Source of the DNA: Histomonas meleagridis
Lineage: Eukaryota > Parabasalia > Tritrichomonadida > Dientamoebidae
Direction: 5' to 3'
DNA length: 64,000 nt
Assembly (NCBI GenBank): GCA_020186115.1
Contig: WSYJ01000060.1
Location: forward strand, 3,021,079-3,085,078
Positions 53,400 through 63,821 of this stretch are shown here, piece by piece (position 1 is the first letter of the stretch; each line of letters opens with the position of its first letter). The notes beneath the pieces were generated by a model. It was not told the origin of the DNA. It was given only the letters and a program-made list of their open reading frames with translations, and ran no database searches. The position numbers and the translations under genes were made by a program.

Positions 53400-53719
53400 A
53401 TGACTAATTCAATCGAATTGAACACATGATCAGATCAGATAATAAAAAATAAATTTTATTTTTCATTTGCAAAATAAATTAATAATTTTATTTCAGCATT
53501 TTTGTTGAGTTATGATATTTTCGAGATATTTTAATTCTCGAATAGCTATGCTTGAATATTTTCAATGCATATCTGGTCGGATTCAAAAAAATTTGAACCC
53601 ATCAAAACACGTTATTCACGAACATTTATATTGTATACAAAACGATAAAAATTTACTCAAAACATTTGTATAACCTCTTAATTTGCTCCAAGGTAACCAT
53701 AAAACTACAAAAAATTTAC
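53400..53719. other. Upstream region of the second ankyrin gene
   Basis: 320 bp, AT-rich, no initiator of the TCATTTTTC type was found near the start codon at 53720. Nothing else seen. Confidence 0.45.
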
Positions 53720-54985
53720 ATGGAATTTGGCGAGACTCAAAAAAGGAATATATCAAATCAAATAAAAGATTGTATCTCAAAGATAATTACTCTCAAAGGC
53801 ATTGTTTTCAATTTAAAATTTGAAAACATTGAGGAATCAGCACATTTAATATATGAATTATATGACAAAAATTATCCATATACAGTTTTTTTGATAACAT
53901 GTCGATTAGTGTATTCATCTTTTGTTTCTCAAATGAAAGATTTTAAAATTTATTTTAATTTTTTAAGATTCTTGGAGAAAATATATGAGGAAATATGTAA
54001 TTATAAAATGATGGATATTTTCTCAAGATATCTTTTTTCTCTAACTTCTCAAGAATCACATTACCTTTTAGATGAAATGTTTGATCAAGGAATGATTGAT
54101 GAAACAGAATTAACCAAAAAAAGTTGTTTATATTTCGCACAACATATGAAAAAAAATGAAATCAACTCATTAACTATTGATCGGGCCAGTAAAGATGATA
54201 TTAAATCTAATCAGTTTAATGAATCTTTTTTAAAAAATTATGAAGAACTTTCAAAAAACAATTGGGCACTTCATAAGCAATTAATCAAAGAAGGAGTTAA
54301 TCCGAATGAAATTGCGAAAATAATTCGAAATGATGAAATAGAAAAACTTCAAGAAATATCATCACAAACTGATTTTAATTATAATCAAAAAATTGAACCA
54401 TCACTTTATGAAAGATGTTCATTTATTAATCAAGAAAATACGACATTAATTGATTATGCAGCATTTTTCGGATCAGTTAAATGTTTTAAATATTTACTTA
54501 TGAATGGCGCAAAATTAGAAAACACAGGTAAATATGCAATTGCTAGTGGAAATATAGAAATCATTCATTTATGTGAACAACATCATTCATCATTTTATGA
54601 TTCATATGAAGCAGCTATTGAATTTCATCGATATGATATCTTTAAATATCTTTACGAAAATAAAATTGTTAAAACTATGCATTTAAATTTTTTATATAAA
54701 AAATGTATTGTAAATAATTCATATGAAATTTTTTCATATTTGCTTGATAAAGAAGGATTGAAATTAGAAGCTTTCATATATGAATTGTCATCAACTGGAA
54801 ATTTATATCTAATAAAATGTTTTTTTGAAGAATATCAATTACCAAATGATATATTTGTTTCTTGTGCAAGCTCAGGAAATATTGAACTTGTTAAATATTT
54901 TCTTTATAAAAAAATTGATGTTAATGTAAGTAATGTCTCTTTGAAAAATTGGGAAATTGTTTATATTTCATTATGTTTCATATAA
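53720..54985 (+). CDS. DUF3447/ankyrin-repeat protein, N-terminal coding block
   Basis: About 421 residues from the ATG at 53720 to the first stop; the frame upstream lacks an ATG. Same order as 9513-10715: helical lead, SQESHYLLDEMFDQGMI, NYEELSKNNWALHKQLIKEG, the DUF3447 block TLIDYAAFFGSVKCFKYLL, and repeats ending ELVKYFLYKKIDVN. At that point GTAAGT occurs (54926). Splicing to the AG at 55004-55005 would remove 80 nt and the stop, joining IDVN in frame to FFDTALFLASENKH, the first array module. The unspliced form ends SLCFI. Product: a likely cytosolic scaffold. Confidence 0.75.
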   Translation: MEFGETQKRNISNQIKDCISKIITLKGIVFNLKFENIEESAHLIYELYDKNYPYTVFLITCRLVYSSFVSQMKDFKIYFNFLRFLEKIYEEICNYKMMDIFSRYLFSLTSQESHYLLDEMFDQGMIDETELTKKSCLYFAQHMKKNEINSLTIDRASKDDIKSNQFNESFLKNYEELSKNNWALHKQLIKEGVNPNEIAKIIRNDEIEKLQEISSQTDFNYNQKIEPSLYERCSFINQENTTLIDYAAFFGSVKCFKYLLMNGAKLENTGKYAIASGNIEIIHLCEQHHSSFYDSYEAAIEFHRYDIFKYLYENKIVKTMHLNFLYKKCIVNNSYEIFSYLLDKEGLKLEAFIYELSSTGNLYLIKCFFEEYQLPNDIFVSCASSGNIELVKYFLYKKIDVNVSNVSLKNWEIVYISLCFI

Positions 54986-55005
54986 GTATTTGGTGAATAT
55001 TTAAG
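54926..55005 (+). other. Candidate GT-AG intron
   Basis: AAT-GTAAGT at the 5' side and TATTTAAG-TTTTTTGAC at the 3' side. Removal keeps frame and joins two ankyrin blocks. 80 nt is within the range for short trichomonad introns, but the 3' motif ACTAACACACAG known from T. vaginalis is absent (GACACAG occurs 13 nt further on). Confidence 0.35.
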
Positions 55006-55014
55006 TTTTTTGAC

Positions 55015-58000
55015 ACAGCTTTGTTTCTAGCATCTGAAAATAAACATTTAGAAATCATTAAATTACTTGTTGAACAAAAAGGAATTGATATTAATGCAAA
55101 AAATATTTATTCGTTTTATTTAATAAATATTATAATATTTCAAAGTTTCAAAACAATATTTGGAAATGACTTAAATTATTTGATACAGCACTTATATATG
55201 AATCTGAAAATGGTCATGAAGAAATAGTCAAATTGCTTCTTGAACAAAAAGGAATTAAAATTAATGCTAAAAATAAAATTTATTTTAATAATTTGATATT
55301 TTAAAATAATACATGGAAATTACTTAAATTATTCGATACAGCACTCACAAAAGCATCTAGTTATGGTAAAATAGAAATAGTTAAATTACTTCTTGAACAA
55401 AAAGGAATTAAAATTAATGCTAAAAATAAAATTTATTTTAATAATTTGATATTTTAAAATAATACATGGAAATTACTTAAATTATTCGATACAGCACTCA
55501 CAAAAGCATCTAGTTATGGTAAAATAGAAATAGTTAAATTACTTCTTGAACAAAAAGGAATTAAAATTAATGTTAAAAATAAAATTTATTTTAATAATTT
55601 GATATTATAAAATAATATTTGGAAATTATTTAAAATATTTGATACAGCACTTATGAAAGTATCTTCAAAAGGTCATACAGAAATAGTTAAACTACTACTT
55701 GAACGAAAAGAAATTGATATTAATGCTCAAGATATTTATTTGTTTTATTTAATATTTGTTTTAATAATTTAGAATTTCAAAATAATGTTTGGTAATTATT
55801 TAAATTATTTTATACAGCACTTATGAAAGCATCTAGAAATGGTTCTATAGAAATAGTTAAATTACTTCTTGAACAAAAAGGAATTGATATTAATGTTATA
55901 GATAATATTTATTTTAATAATTTAGAATTTCAAAATAATGTTTGGTAATTATTTAAATTATTTGAAACAGCACTTGTTTGGGCATCTGAAAATAATCATG
56001 AAGAAATAGTTAAATTGCTTCTTGAACAAAAAAGGAATTAAAATTAATGCTAAAAATATTTATTTGTTTTATTTGATGTTTATTTTAATAATTTTATATT
56101 TCAAAATAATATTTGGAAATTATTTAATACAACACTTATTTGGGCATCTAAAAATGGTCATACAGAAATAGTTAAATTACTTCTTGAAAAAAAAAGGAAT
56201 TAAAATTAATGTTAAAAATAAAATTTATTTTAATAATTTAGAATTTCAAAATAATGTTTGGTAATTATTTAAATTATTTGAAACAGCACTTGTTTGGGCA
56301 TCTGAAAATAATCATGAAGAAATAGTTAAATTGCTTCTTGAACAAAAAGGAATTGATATTAATGCTAAAGATATTTATTTGTTTTATTTTGGATTTATTT
56401 TAATAATTTTATATTTCAAAATAATATTTGGAAATGATTAAAAATATTTAATACAGCACTTATTAATGCATCTTTAAATGGTCATACAGAAATAGTTAAA
56501 TTACTTCTTGAACAAGAAGGAATTGATATTAATGTTATAGATAATATTTATTTTAATAATTTTATATTTCAATATAATATTTAGAAATAATTTAAAATAT
56601 TTGATACAGCACTTATTGTAGCATCTTGGAAAGGTCATACAGAAATAGTTAAATTACTTCTTGAACAAAAAGGAATTAAAATTAATGTTAAAAATAAAAT
56701 TTATTTTAATAATTTGATATTATAAAATAATATTTGGAAATTATTTAAAATATTTGATACAGCACTTATGAAAGTATCTTCAAAAGGTCATACAGAAATA
56801 GTTAAACTACTACTTGAACGAAAAGAAATTGATATTAATGCTCAAGATATTTATTTGTTTTATTTAATATTTGTTTTAATAATTTAGAATTTCAAAATAA
56901 TGTTTGGTAATTATTTAAATTATTTTATACAGCACTTATGAAAGCATCTAGAAATGGTTCTATAGAAATAGTTAAATTACTTCTTGAACAAAAAGGAATT
57001 GATATTAATGTTATAGATAATATTTATTTTAATAATTTAGAATTTCAAAATAATGTTTGGTAATTATTTAAATTATTTGAAACAGCACTTGTTTGGGCAT
57101 CTGAAAATAATCATGAAGAAATAGTTAAATTGCTTCTTGAACAAAAAGGAATTAAAATTAATGCTAAAAATATTTATTTGTTTTATTTGATGTTTATTTT
57201 AATAATTTTATATTTCAAAATAATATTTGGAAATTATTTAATACAACACTTATTTGGGCATCTAAAAATGGTCATACAGAAATAGTTAAATTAAAAAAAA
57301 AAAAAAAAGGAATTGATATTAATGCTAAAAATAAAATTTATTTTAATAATTTAGAATTTCAAAATAATGTTTGGTAATTATTTAAATTATTTGAAACAGC
57401 ACTTGTTTGGGCATCTGAAAATAATCATGAAGAAATAGTTAAATTGCTTCTTGAACAAAAAGGAATTGATATTAATGCTAAAGATATTTATTTGTTTTAT
57501 TTTGGATTTATTTTAATAATTTTATATTTCAAAATAATATTTGGAAATGATTAAAAATATTTAATACAGCACTTATTAATGCATCTTTAAATGGTCATAC
57601 AGAAATAGTTAAATTACTTCTTGAACAAGAAGGAATTGATATTAATGTTATAGATAATATTTATTTTAATAATTTTATATTTCAATATAATATTTAGAAA
57701 TAATTTAAAATATTTGATACAGCACTTATTGTAGCATCTTGGAAAGGTCATACAGAAATAGTTAAATTACTTCTTGAACAAAAAGGAATTAAAATTAATG
57801 TTAAAAATAAAATTTATTTTAATAATTTGATATTATAAAATAATATTTGGAAATTATTTAAAATATTTGATACAGCACTTATGAAAGTATCTTCAAAAGG
57901 TCATACAGAAATAGTTAAACTACTACTTGAACGAAAAGAAATTGATATTAATGCTCAAGATATTTATTTGTTTTATTTAATATTTGTTTTAATAATTTAG

Positions 58001-59371
58001 AATTTCAAAATAATGTTTGGTAATTATTTAAATTATTTTATACAGCACTTATGAAAGCATCTAGAAATGGTTCTATAGAAATAGTTAAATTACTTCTTGA
58101 ACAAAAAGGAATTGATATTAATGTTATAGATAATATTTATTTTAATAATTTAGAATTTCAAAATAATGTTTGGTAATTATTTAAATTATTTGAAACAGCA
58201 CTTGTTTGGGCATCTGAAAATAATCATGAAGAAATAGTTAAATTGCTTCTTGAACAAAAAGGAATTAAAATTAATGCTAAAAATATTTATTTGTTTTATT
58301 TGATGTTTATTTTAATAATTTTATATTTCAAAATAATATTTGGAAATTATTTAATACAACACTTATTTGGGCATCTAAAAATGGTCATACAGAAATAGTT
58401 AAATTACTTCTTGAACAAAAAGGAATTAAAATTAATGTTAAAAATAAAATTTATTTTAATAATTTAGAATTTCAAAATAATGTTTGGTAATTATTTAAAT
58501 TATTTGAAACAGCACTTGTTTGGGCATCTGAAAATAATCATGAAGAAATAGTTAAATTGCTTCTTGAACAAAAAGGAATTGATATTAATGCTAAAGATAT
58601 TTATTTGTTTTATTTTGGATTTATTTTAATAATTTTATATTTCAAAATAATATTTGGAAATGATTAAAAATATTTAATACAGCACTTATTAATGCATCTT
58701 TAAATGGTCATACAGAAATAGTTAAATTACTTCTTGAACAAGAAGGAATTGATATTAATGTTATAGATAATATTTATTTTAATAATTTTATATTTCAATA
58801 TAATATTTAGAAATAATTTAAAATATTTGATACAGCACTTATTGTAGCATCTTGGAAAGGTCATACAGAAATAGTTAAATTACTTCTTGAACAAAAAGGA
58901 ATTAAAATTAATGCTAAAAATAAAATTTATTTTAATAATTTGATATTTTAAAATAATACATGGAAATTACTTAAATTATTCGATACAGCACTCACAAAAG
59001 CATCTAGTTATGGTAAAATAGAAATAGTTAAATTACTTCTTGAACAAAAAGGAATTAAAATTAATGTTAAAAATAAAATTTATTTTAATAATTTGATATT
59101 ATAAAATAATATTTGGAAATTATTTAAAATATTTGATACAGCACTTATTGTAGCATCTTGGAATGGACATACAGAAATAGTTAAACTACTACTTGAACGA
59201 AAAGAAATTGATATTAATGCTCAAGATTTTTTATTTGTTTTATTTAATATTTGTTTTAATAATTTAGAATTTCAAAATAATGTTTGGTAATTATTTAAAT
59301 TATTTAAAACAGCACTTGTTTGGGCATCTGAAAATAATCATGAAGAAATAGTTAAATTGCTTCAGAATTAA
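55015..59371 (+). repeat. Interrupted ankyrin array 2 (28 modules)
   Basis: 28 modules by their ACA-GCA-CTT (Thr-Ala-Leu) starts, from 55015 to 59309; the last ends LLQN and a stop at 59369-59371. Unit lengths are 153 or 170 bp with few exceptions (154, 161, 162, 171). Each module is a ~30-codon ankyrin repeat (TALxxASxxGHTEIVKLLLEQ, then KGIDINAKD); the spacer core is TTTTAATAATTT...AAAATAATATTTGGAAATTA and contains stops. 170-bp units change the downstream frame relative to 153-bp units, yet each module stays open in its own frame. Confidence 0.88.
55644..58984 (+). repeat. Higher-order repeat, three copies of seven modules
   Basis: Modules starting at 55644, 56759 and 57872 begin near-identical 7-module blocks of 1,115, 1,113 and 1,113 bp with the same length order (170, 153, 161/162, 153/154, 170, 153, 153). 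Block 1 has two extra A bases. Confidence 0.9.
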
Positions 59372-60560
59372 TTTGATCTTAATAAATGAAAAACATTCTC
59401 ATATTTTCTCTTGATGTTGCTAATTTGGGATTTCTGGAAACAAAAAATGTAATGTGTCAAAAAACGTTAATGGTACCTGACTAATATATCCTCAATAAAA
59501 AGTTTAAATATTTTATGAGTATATAAAACTAGATATGTAATATTTAAAAACATTGTTTTAGAATGTTTTGAATATATTATATATTAAGATATTATGAATT
59601 TTTTTTTATTTTTAATTCAATAGTTTATGTAACTTTTGAGTGTAAAATGATCGACTTCTTTCAAATACATCTGTCAATATCTATAGGGAAATATGTTTTA
59701 ATTCCTTTAATTTTGATGACTATAATTTCAAGTAATGATATAATTTTGAAATTATGGGTTGGCTCTAAGATTTTTGAGATGCCAAATCCAAAATTTATAA
59801 TAATGAAATAATTAAATTTGCTAATTTTTCAGTGCCATTATTGAATTAAACATACTAATTTTGGCATGACTGTCATATGTCATTCGTTTCAATGGAATTA
59901 ATTAGTATAATAAGTTGAGTGTTACAGGTGATTCGTTTGGTGGTACGATGGCATGTTTCAATATAATTCAATTAGCCCATATCGTTGCCCAAAACGGTTA
60001 TATACAGAAAATTATGTACGATATGGGTAAAACCGCTTTTAAGTTGGGCTATCGTTACCTAAAATATGTCCGATGCAGGATAAACTGCTTTTAGGTTATT
60101 GTTGCGAAAAGCATTAGTTGTTACGGTTCGTACAAAGAGGAAAATAAAAAGTGAATTTATTCAAACAGTAAAATTTGCTGCGGAAAAGTGAACTGAGATG
60201 ACTTCATTTTTCTATAAAGTATTGAATTCGATTAACTCATTGGGTTGGGTTTTCATTATACCTGTTCTAATTGGGAAAAACCAGCATCATTTCTCTCAAA
60301 TCAATACTTTGACTCAATGGTTGCCTATGAAACAACAAAATTTATAACTTCAAAAATATATTTATGTCATTGATTATATAGTAGTGTATATTAAATACTC
60401 AGATACCAGCTATATAAATGTAATATGTAAATAAAACATATATCAATATATATTTCAGTTATGAGGAATTATAAATATGAGATATAAATTCAAAATTACA
60501 AGGATTTTTTGGAATAAGTAGAGTTTATATCATCAAAAACTGAAAAGTGTCATTTTTTTA
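59372..60560. other. Noncoding gap with a degenerate tandem repeat
   Basis: 1.2 kb. 59979-60110 contains two or three decayed tandem units (TATCGTTGCCCAAAA, ATGTACGAT, GCTTTTAAGTT; then TATCGTTACCTAAAA, ATGTCCGAT, GCTTTTAGGTT). The remainder is AT-rich with no frames. Confidence 0.5.
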
Positions 60561-61090
60561 AATGCTTGAACAAAGATATGTTATATCTTTTTTGATGAAA
60601 AAAAGATTTAATGGAAAGCAAATTATTAATGAATCAGAAAATGTACATGGGGAGGATGCATACAAACCAACGCAGGTATATTTCTGAATATCAGAAATAA
60701 AGAGCGGTCGGGCAGATCTAAACAATTTAGATATACCTGGAAGACCCATATCCGAGAGAATTGATAACAAAATTTTATATTGGCTTAATAAAAAACCTTT
60801 TGCCACAGTTAAAAGATTAGTATTTCTATGCGGTCATAATCCAATCACAATTAAAAAAGTTTTAACTCAAACATTAGATTTTAAAAAGTATCATCTTTTT
60901 AATGGGTACCACACATGTTAACGTCTGCCCTAATAAAGAAACGGGTACAATATTCAAAATCAATCCTGCAACAACTTAGAATTGTTAAAATGGAAGGATA
61001 TCATCATATAATAATTGGTGATGAGTCCTGGATTTATTTACGGTATTATCACAAAATAATGTATTCACAAGATCGAGAAAAACACACACA
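60561..61090 (+). mobile_element. Mariner transposase remnant
   Basis: Frame starts MLEQRYVISFLMKKRFNGKQ at 60561; TGA at 60685-60687 stands where mariner has a Trp (VYF-stop-ISEIKSGR). Next comes DLNNLDIPGRPIS with the GRP motif, and a frameshift near 60895 leading to WVPHMLTSALIKKR and HHIIIGDESWIYL, the second catalytic Asp region of the DDD mariner transposase. The C-terminal catalytic part is missing; the sequence is broken by the ACACAC-hairpin element at 61082. Tvmar-type mariners are known in trichomonads. Confidence 0.8.
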
Positions 61091-61146
61091 CACAGCGCTA
61101 TTGAAGCTTCGCGTGATACGCTCGCTTCAAGCCGCGCTACATAAAA
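61082..61146 (+). repeat. ACACAC-hairpin element, copy a
   Basis: CACACACAC then a hairpin at 61094-61139: AGCGC with GCGCT, TGAAGC with GCTTCA, and GCGT with ACGC around a GAT loop. Followed by ACATAAA. Direct copy of 62983-63048 with compensating changes. Confidence 0.8.
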
Positions 61147-61228
61147 GAAAGCATTAACGATAGAGGATGATTGAAAATTAGGATTAACGGTCAAGTTTAA
61201 AATAAGCATGTGCGAAAAATTGAACTAT

Positions 61229-61331
61229 AACTTGTAACGTAACGTTACCTGTAATTTTAACAATTTGGAAAAAAGAAGAAGAATAAAGAACATGAGATGC
61301 AAAAACCAAGGTTACGTTACGTTACAGGTTA
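61229..61331. repeat. GTTACGTTAC inverted repeat
   Basis: ACTTGTAACGTAACGTTACC (61230-61249) and GGTTACGTTACGTTACAGGT (61310-61329) are near reverse complements about 60 bp apart, giving a ~20-bp stem. They lie just before the helicase frame and may mark an element end. Confidence 0.65.
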
Positions 61332-61357
61332 TAAATTAAGTCTAGTTTTAAAGTAGT

Positions 61358-62679
61358 AATTTGATTTCAAAAATAAAAACTATGATTTAAACGGAGATGA
61401 AGCAATAAATGATTTAAAGAAATGTTTTTTAGTATGTGATTCAACACCTGAAGTATTTATGTTTAAAGATTATGACGCAGTGAATGATTATGTTAAAGTA
61501 AGTTATACATCAGAAAACGTTGCAAAACAAAAGCTAAAGAAAATAATTATTGGAAGAAGGACCGAAGGAAATAAAACAAAAAACGTTTCCGCTTGGGATT
61601 TATATTTAGAAAATACAGAAATATTTACGGTAAAAGCATTAAAATTTTATTCCGAAGACCCTCAAATTTTTTCTTACTTTAGAGGTTATGATTATAAAAA
61701 GCTTGATAAAGTAAAAACAGAAATTATACAACCGTTTTTAGATCACGTCAGAGAAGTAATAGCAAATGGTAATGAAGAAATTTATAGATATATTCTAATT
61801 TGGATCGCAAGCATTCTTCAAAAACCAAATTTCAAAACTGGAGTTGCTTTAGTTATATTAGGAAATCAAGGAACAGGAAAAAATACATTCTTTACAGATG
61901 TAATTTGCAAACTTATGGCAAGATACGCAAATGAAAATGTTACGAATATAGAATCAGTAGTCGGTAAATTTAATGCAACATTAGAAAACAAAAAATTACT
62001 GGTTTTAAATGAACTACAAAGTATTGATACAAATAAATTTTTAAATTCCGATGCATTAAAATCTATTATAACAGATAAAACAATAAATATAAATCAAAAA
62101 AATGAACCGATGAGAGAAACAGAAAATGTTGCTAATTTTATAATGGTATCAAATAATGATGTTCCAATAAATATTGAAAGTCATGATAGAAGATATGTTG
62201 TAACAAAAACAAGTGATGAGCATTTACAAGATTTCAAATATTTTGCAAATTTAGCGAAAACATTTACACCTGAATTTTATGAAAATTTATTTACATTCTT
62301 TATGTTAATGGATGTGTCGAAAACAAATTTAAGAGTAATACCAAACACAGAAGCAAAAGAAAATATAAAAGAAGCTTCAATGTCAAGTTATGAAATTTTC
62401 GCTAGAGACAATTACGAAAAAATCAAAAACATAACCGGTCCTGATTTATTTAATTTATATCGTGATCATATTGAGAAAAATAAATTCAACAGTTGCAGTT
62501 CAAGAACTTTTATTGCTAATATGAAAAAATTCACGGTAAATGCTATTGCAAAAAGAATTGATGGAAAAGTATTTAAAGTGTATAATTTATTACCAGAAGT
62601 TTATGAAAGATTTGAAAAATATCACAAAAAATTAGAAGAACAAATAGTTGATGATGAAGTTGATGATGATGCTTTATGA
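61358..62679 (+). CDS. D5/SF3-type replicative helicase of a mobile element (5'-incomplete)
   Basis: The first ATG is at 61459 (406 residues), but the frame is open and protein-like from 61358 (NKNYDLNGDEAINDLKKCF), so the 5' part seems lost or elsewhere. Relative to 61459: Walker A GNQGTGKN at 135-142, Walker B-like LVLNE at 181-185, motif C MVSNND at 229-234, and the Arg-containing SHDRRYVV near 241. This is the primase-helicase (D5/DUF5906) class of superfamily 3 found in DNA viruses, virophages and plasmid-like elements. No primase, polymerase or integrase lies in the window. Its codon and base composition are like the host's. Confidence 0.75.
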
Positions 62680-62982
62680 ATATGTTTATTTTTATCAGAA
62701 AAGTACCATTAAAATTTTGAGGGTCAATTCTAACCTAAAAGTTAACCCTCAACGAAACGGAGAAAATGAGCATTTTTTGAAGGATTTAACAAAAAAGGTC
62801 AACCGTTAGAAATAATAAACGAATCACATTTTATTGTAAGATATGAATATATTAATTTTTGAATAGCTTATGACAAACTAACTAACTAACTAACCTAACA
62901 AAATAATTTTGGAGAAAGCCTTTTCGTAGAAGTCTATATATTTTTGAGGTTAAATTCTAACTTGATGATTTGACGTGAATTT

Positions 62983-63048
62983 ACACACACACACATAGCG
63001 CTATGTGAGCTTCGTGCCACGCACTCGCTCTCACTCGCGCTACATAAA
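62983..63048 (+). repeat. ACACAC-hairpin element, copy b
   Basis: ACACACACACA then hairpin 62996-63042: TAGCGC with GCGCTA, GTGAG with CTCAC, GTGC with GCAC around a CAC loop, followed by CATAAA. Same order and spacing as copy a. Confidence 0.8.
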
Positions 63049-63176
63049 CTAAAGGATGAACGGCTAAAATCGATTGAATTCTCATAAATCGGTTGGTTTT
63101 GATTGAAAGTAATAAAATATATTTAAATTCATGATGACATTTATATTTAAAATGTGTGAGGCATGAATCCGGCTAA

Positions 63177-63240
63177 GTTGTTGTTAATCCTATGTGAATT
63201 TTAGTGTTTTGTTGTTAATCCTATGTGGATTTTAGTGTTT
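63177..63240 (+). repeat. Tandem 31-bp repeat, two units
   Basis: TTGTTAATCCTATGTGAATT-TTAGTGTTT occurs twice with one G/A difference. Confidence 0.85.
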
Positions 63241-63550
63241 GGAGCTTAAAGTTGTTATTAACTGAGATTTTGAATGTAAAAAGTATCATTATAATTTTGA
63301 GGGTTAACTTTAACCTTTTTTTTAACCCTTTACGAATCGGAGGAAATGAGCATTTTTTGAATGATTTAACGCAAAAGTTGAAAGTTTGCAGGAGCTACTG
63401 AAAGGTTAAAAAAAAGGTTAACTTTTAGGTTAACTTTAACCTTTAATTTTTTATATATGTTTTTCTGATTTTTGTGTCACTTTTTGTGTAAAGGTCGTTG
63501 GTTCGAGATACAGCGACATTGAATTTTTTTGTGGAACCACTTTTTTATAA

Positions 63551-63667
63551 TTTCATATAACATTTCTGTTTTTCGTTTCACGTAACATTTCCGGTAAATC
63601 ATTTCATATCACATGTCTTTCCATTTCATTTAACATGTCTTTTCATTTCATATCACATGTCATTACT
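63551..63667 (+). repeat. Degenerate 22-26-bp tandem repeat, five units
   Basis: Units begin TTTCATATAACATTTC, TTTCACGTAACATTTCC, TTTCATATCACATGTC, TTTCATTTAACATGTC and TTTCATATCACATGTC. Confidence 0.8.
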
Positions 63668-63821
63668 TAACGGATGCCAAAAATCGCACGTTTACACCGT
63701 TTCGTAAAGGGTTAAAAAAAGGGTTAAAAAAAAGGTTAAAGTTAACCTCTGAAAAAAATTAACGTTCGTTAGTGATACGTTTACGAAAAATTAACTGACG
63801 GGGAAGGTAGGTATATAATGC

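Larger units (their letters stand above)
62680..63821. other. Repeat-rich noncoding flank of the helicase element
   Basis: No frame of note. Contains a direct repeat (62701-62800 with 63277-63382, sharing TTTTGAGGGT, AACCCT and AAATGAGCATTTTTTGAA), two 31-bp tandem units at 63177-63240, inverted GGTTAA arms (63302-63337 with 63701-63747), and a 5-unit TTTCATATCACATGTC tandem at 63551-63667. Confidence 0.7.

Noticed and set aside
61094-61139. tRNA gene
   Set aside because: The hairpin has one long interrupted stem, no A/B boxes, no anticodon arm and no T-arm signature.
63701-63747. Telomeric repeat tract
   Set aside because: GGGTTAAAAAAA units are few, diverged and inverted relative to 63302; no TTAGGG array.
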